Part shown: positions 6,028 through 6,098 of the stretch, piece by piece | Position numbering within the stretch: the stretch's first letter is position 1 | How the letters are laid out: every line of letters begins with the position of its first letter | NCBI GenBank assembly: GCA_015490055.1 | Contig: WFYP01000304.1 | Span: 1-6,098 of the forward strand | DNA from: Nitratifractor sp. | GTDB taxonomy: Bacteria > Campylobacterota > Campylobacteria > Campylobacterales > Sulfurovaceae | Direction of reading: 5' to 3' | DNA length: 6,098 bases | Notes under the pieces: model-generated | What the model saw: only the letters and a program-made list of their open reading frames with translations | Database searches by the model: none | Told to the model about the DNA's origin: nothing | Made by a program: the position numbers and the translations under genes

Positions 6028-6098
6028 ATGAAAAGTATAGAAAAACAACTAAATGAAAAAAACATAGAAAAACAAATACTTACAAAACAGATAAATAT
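6028..6098 (+). CDS. start of a Lys/Glu/Gln-rich protein of unknown function (3' end outside window)
   Basis: An ATG at 6028, the first start after the in-frame TAA at 6022, opens a frame that is still open at the window edge after 23 codons. The visible part is rich in Lys, Glu, Gln and Ile. It contains two 9-residue units with period 27 bp: IEKQLNEKN (residues 4-12) and IEKQILTKQ (13-21). The DNA word ATAGAAAAACAA occurs exactly at 6037-6048 and 6064-6075. This would suit a charged helical or coiled-coil start, though hydrophobic spacing is not a clean heptad. The ribosome binding site is poor (AAAAAGA around 6015-6021). I do not recognise the family, and 23 residues are too few to name it. 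It does not look like the usual start of a Y1-type REP-associated transposase. An alternative is that the ORF is not a real gene. Confidence 0.45.
   Translation, partial: MKSIEKQLNEKNIEKQILTKQIN

Overview
The window reads as chromosomal DNA from a low-GC (roughly one third G+C) Gram-negative bacterium, most likely a free-living member of the Campylobacterota (Sulfurimonas/Sulfurovum/Arcobacter-like). This is an inference. It rests on the AT-rich codon use, the A/G-rich Shine-Dalgarno sites, TATAAT promoters without a recognisable -35 box, the style of the KdsB and PurH proteins, and a DUF5718-type gene beside kdsB. KdsB also implies a lipopolysaccharide-type outer membrane.

Layout. Positions 1-2690 (+) hold two tightly packed genes of a type II secretion / type IV pilus machine: the 3' part of the assembly ATPase (GspE/PilB; its true start lies left of the window) and the complete inner-membrane platform protein (GspF/PilC), 2 bp apart. 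A 38-bp convergent gap follows. Positions 4254-2729 (-) hold kdsB (CMP-Kdo synthesis for lipid A-core assembly) and then a conserved gene of unknown function, which I place in the DUF5718 family and which looks like a divergent fumarylacetoacetate-hydrolase fold. The kdsB stop codon overlaps the ribosome binding site of that gene. An 85-bp divergent intergenic region carries back-to-back promoters for kdsB and for purH (4340-5872, +), the bifunctional enzyme of the last two steps of IMP synthesis. The five recognised genes are core cell-envelope, secretion and metabolic genes, and each looks intact where fully visible.

The unusual part is the right end. In the last fifth of purH, third codon positions switch to an A-or-C pattern: 64 consecutive codons have no T-ending codon, whereas gspE is dominated by T-ending codons. 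The 155 bp after purH are unlike the rest of the window. They contain a GC-rich bulged hairpin, then an 18-bp inverted repeat with one mismatch. The 27-nt loop of that repeat carries a -10-like element almost identical to the purH promoter. A new ORF rich in Lys, Glu and Gln starts just after it and runs off the window. This looks like a dispersed repeat or small non-autonomous mobile element, but its class cannot be settled here. I see no defence locus, CRISPR array, RNA gene or transposase, and no clear evidence of a wholly new system. The right-hand boundary is where I would look next.
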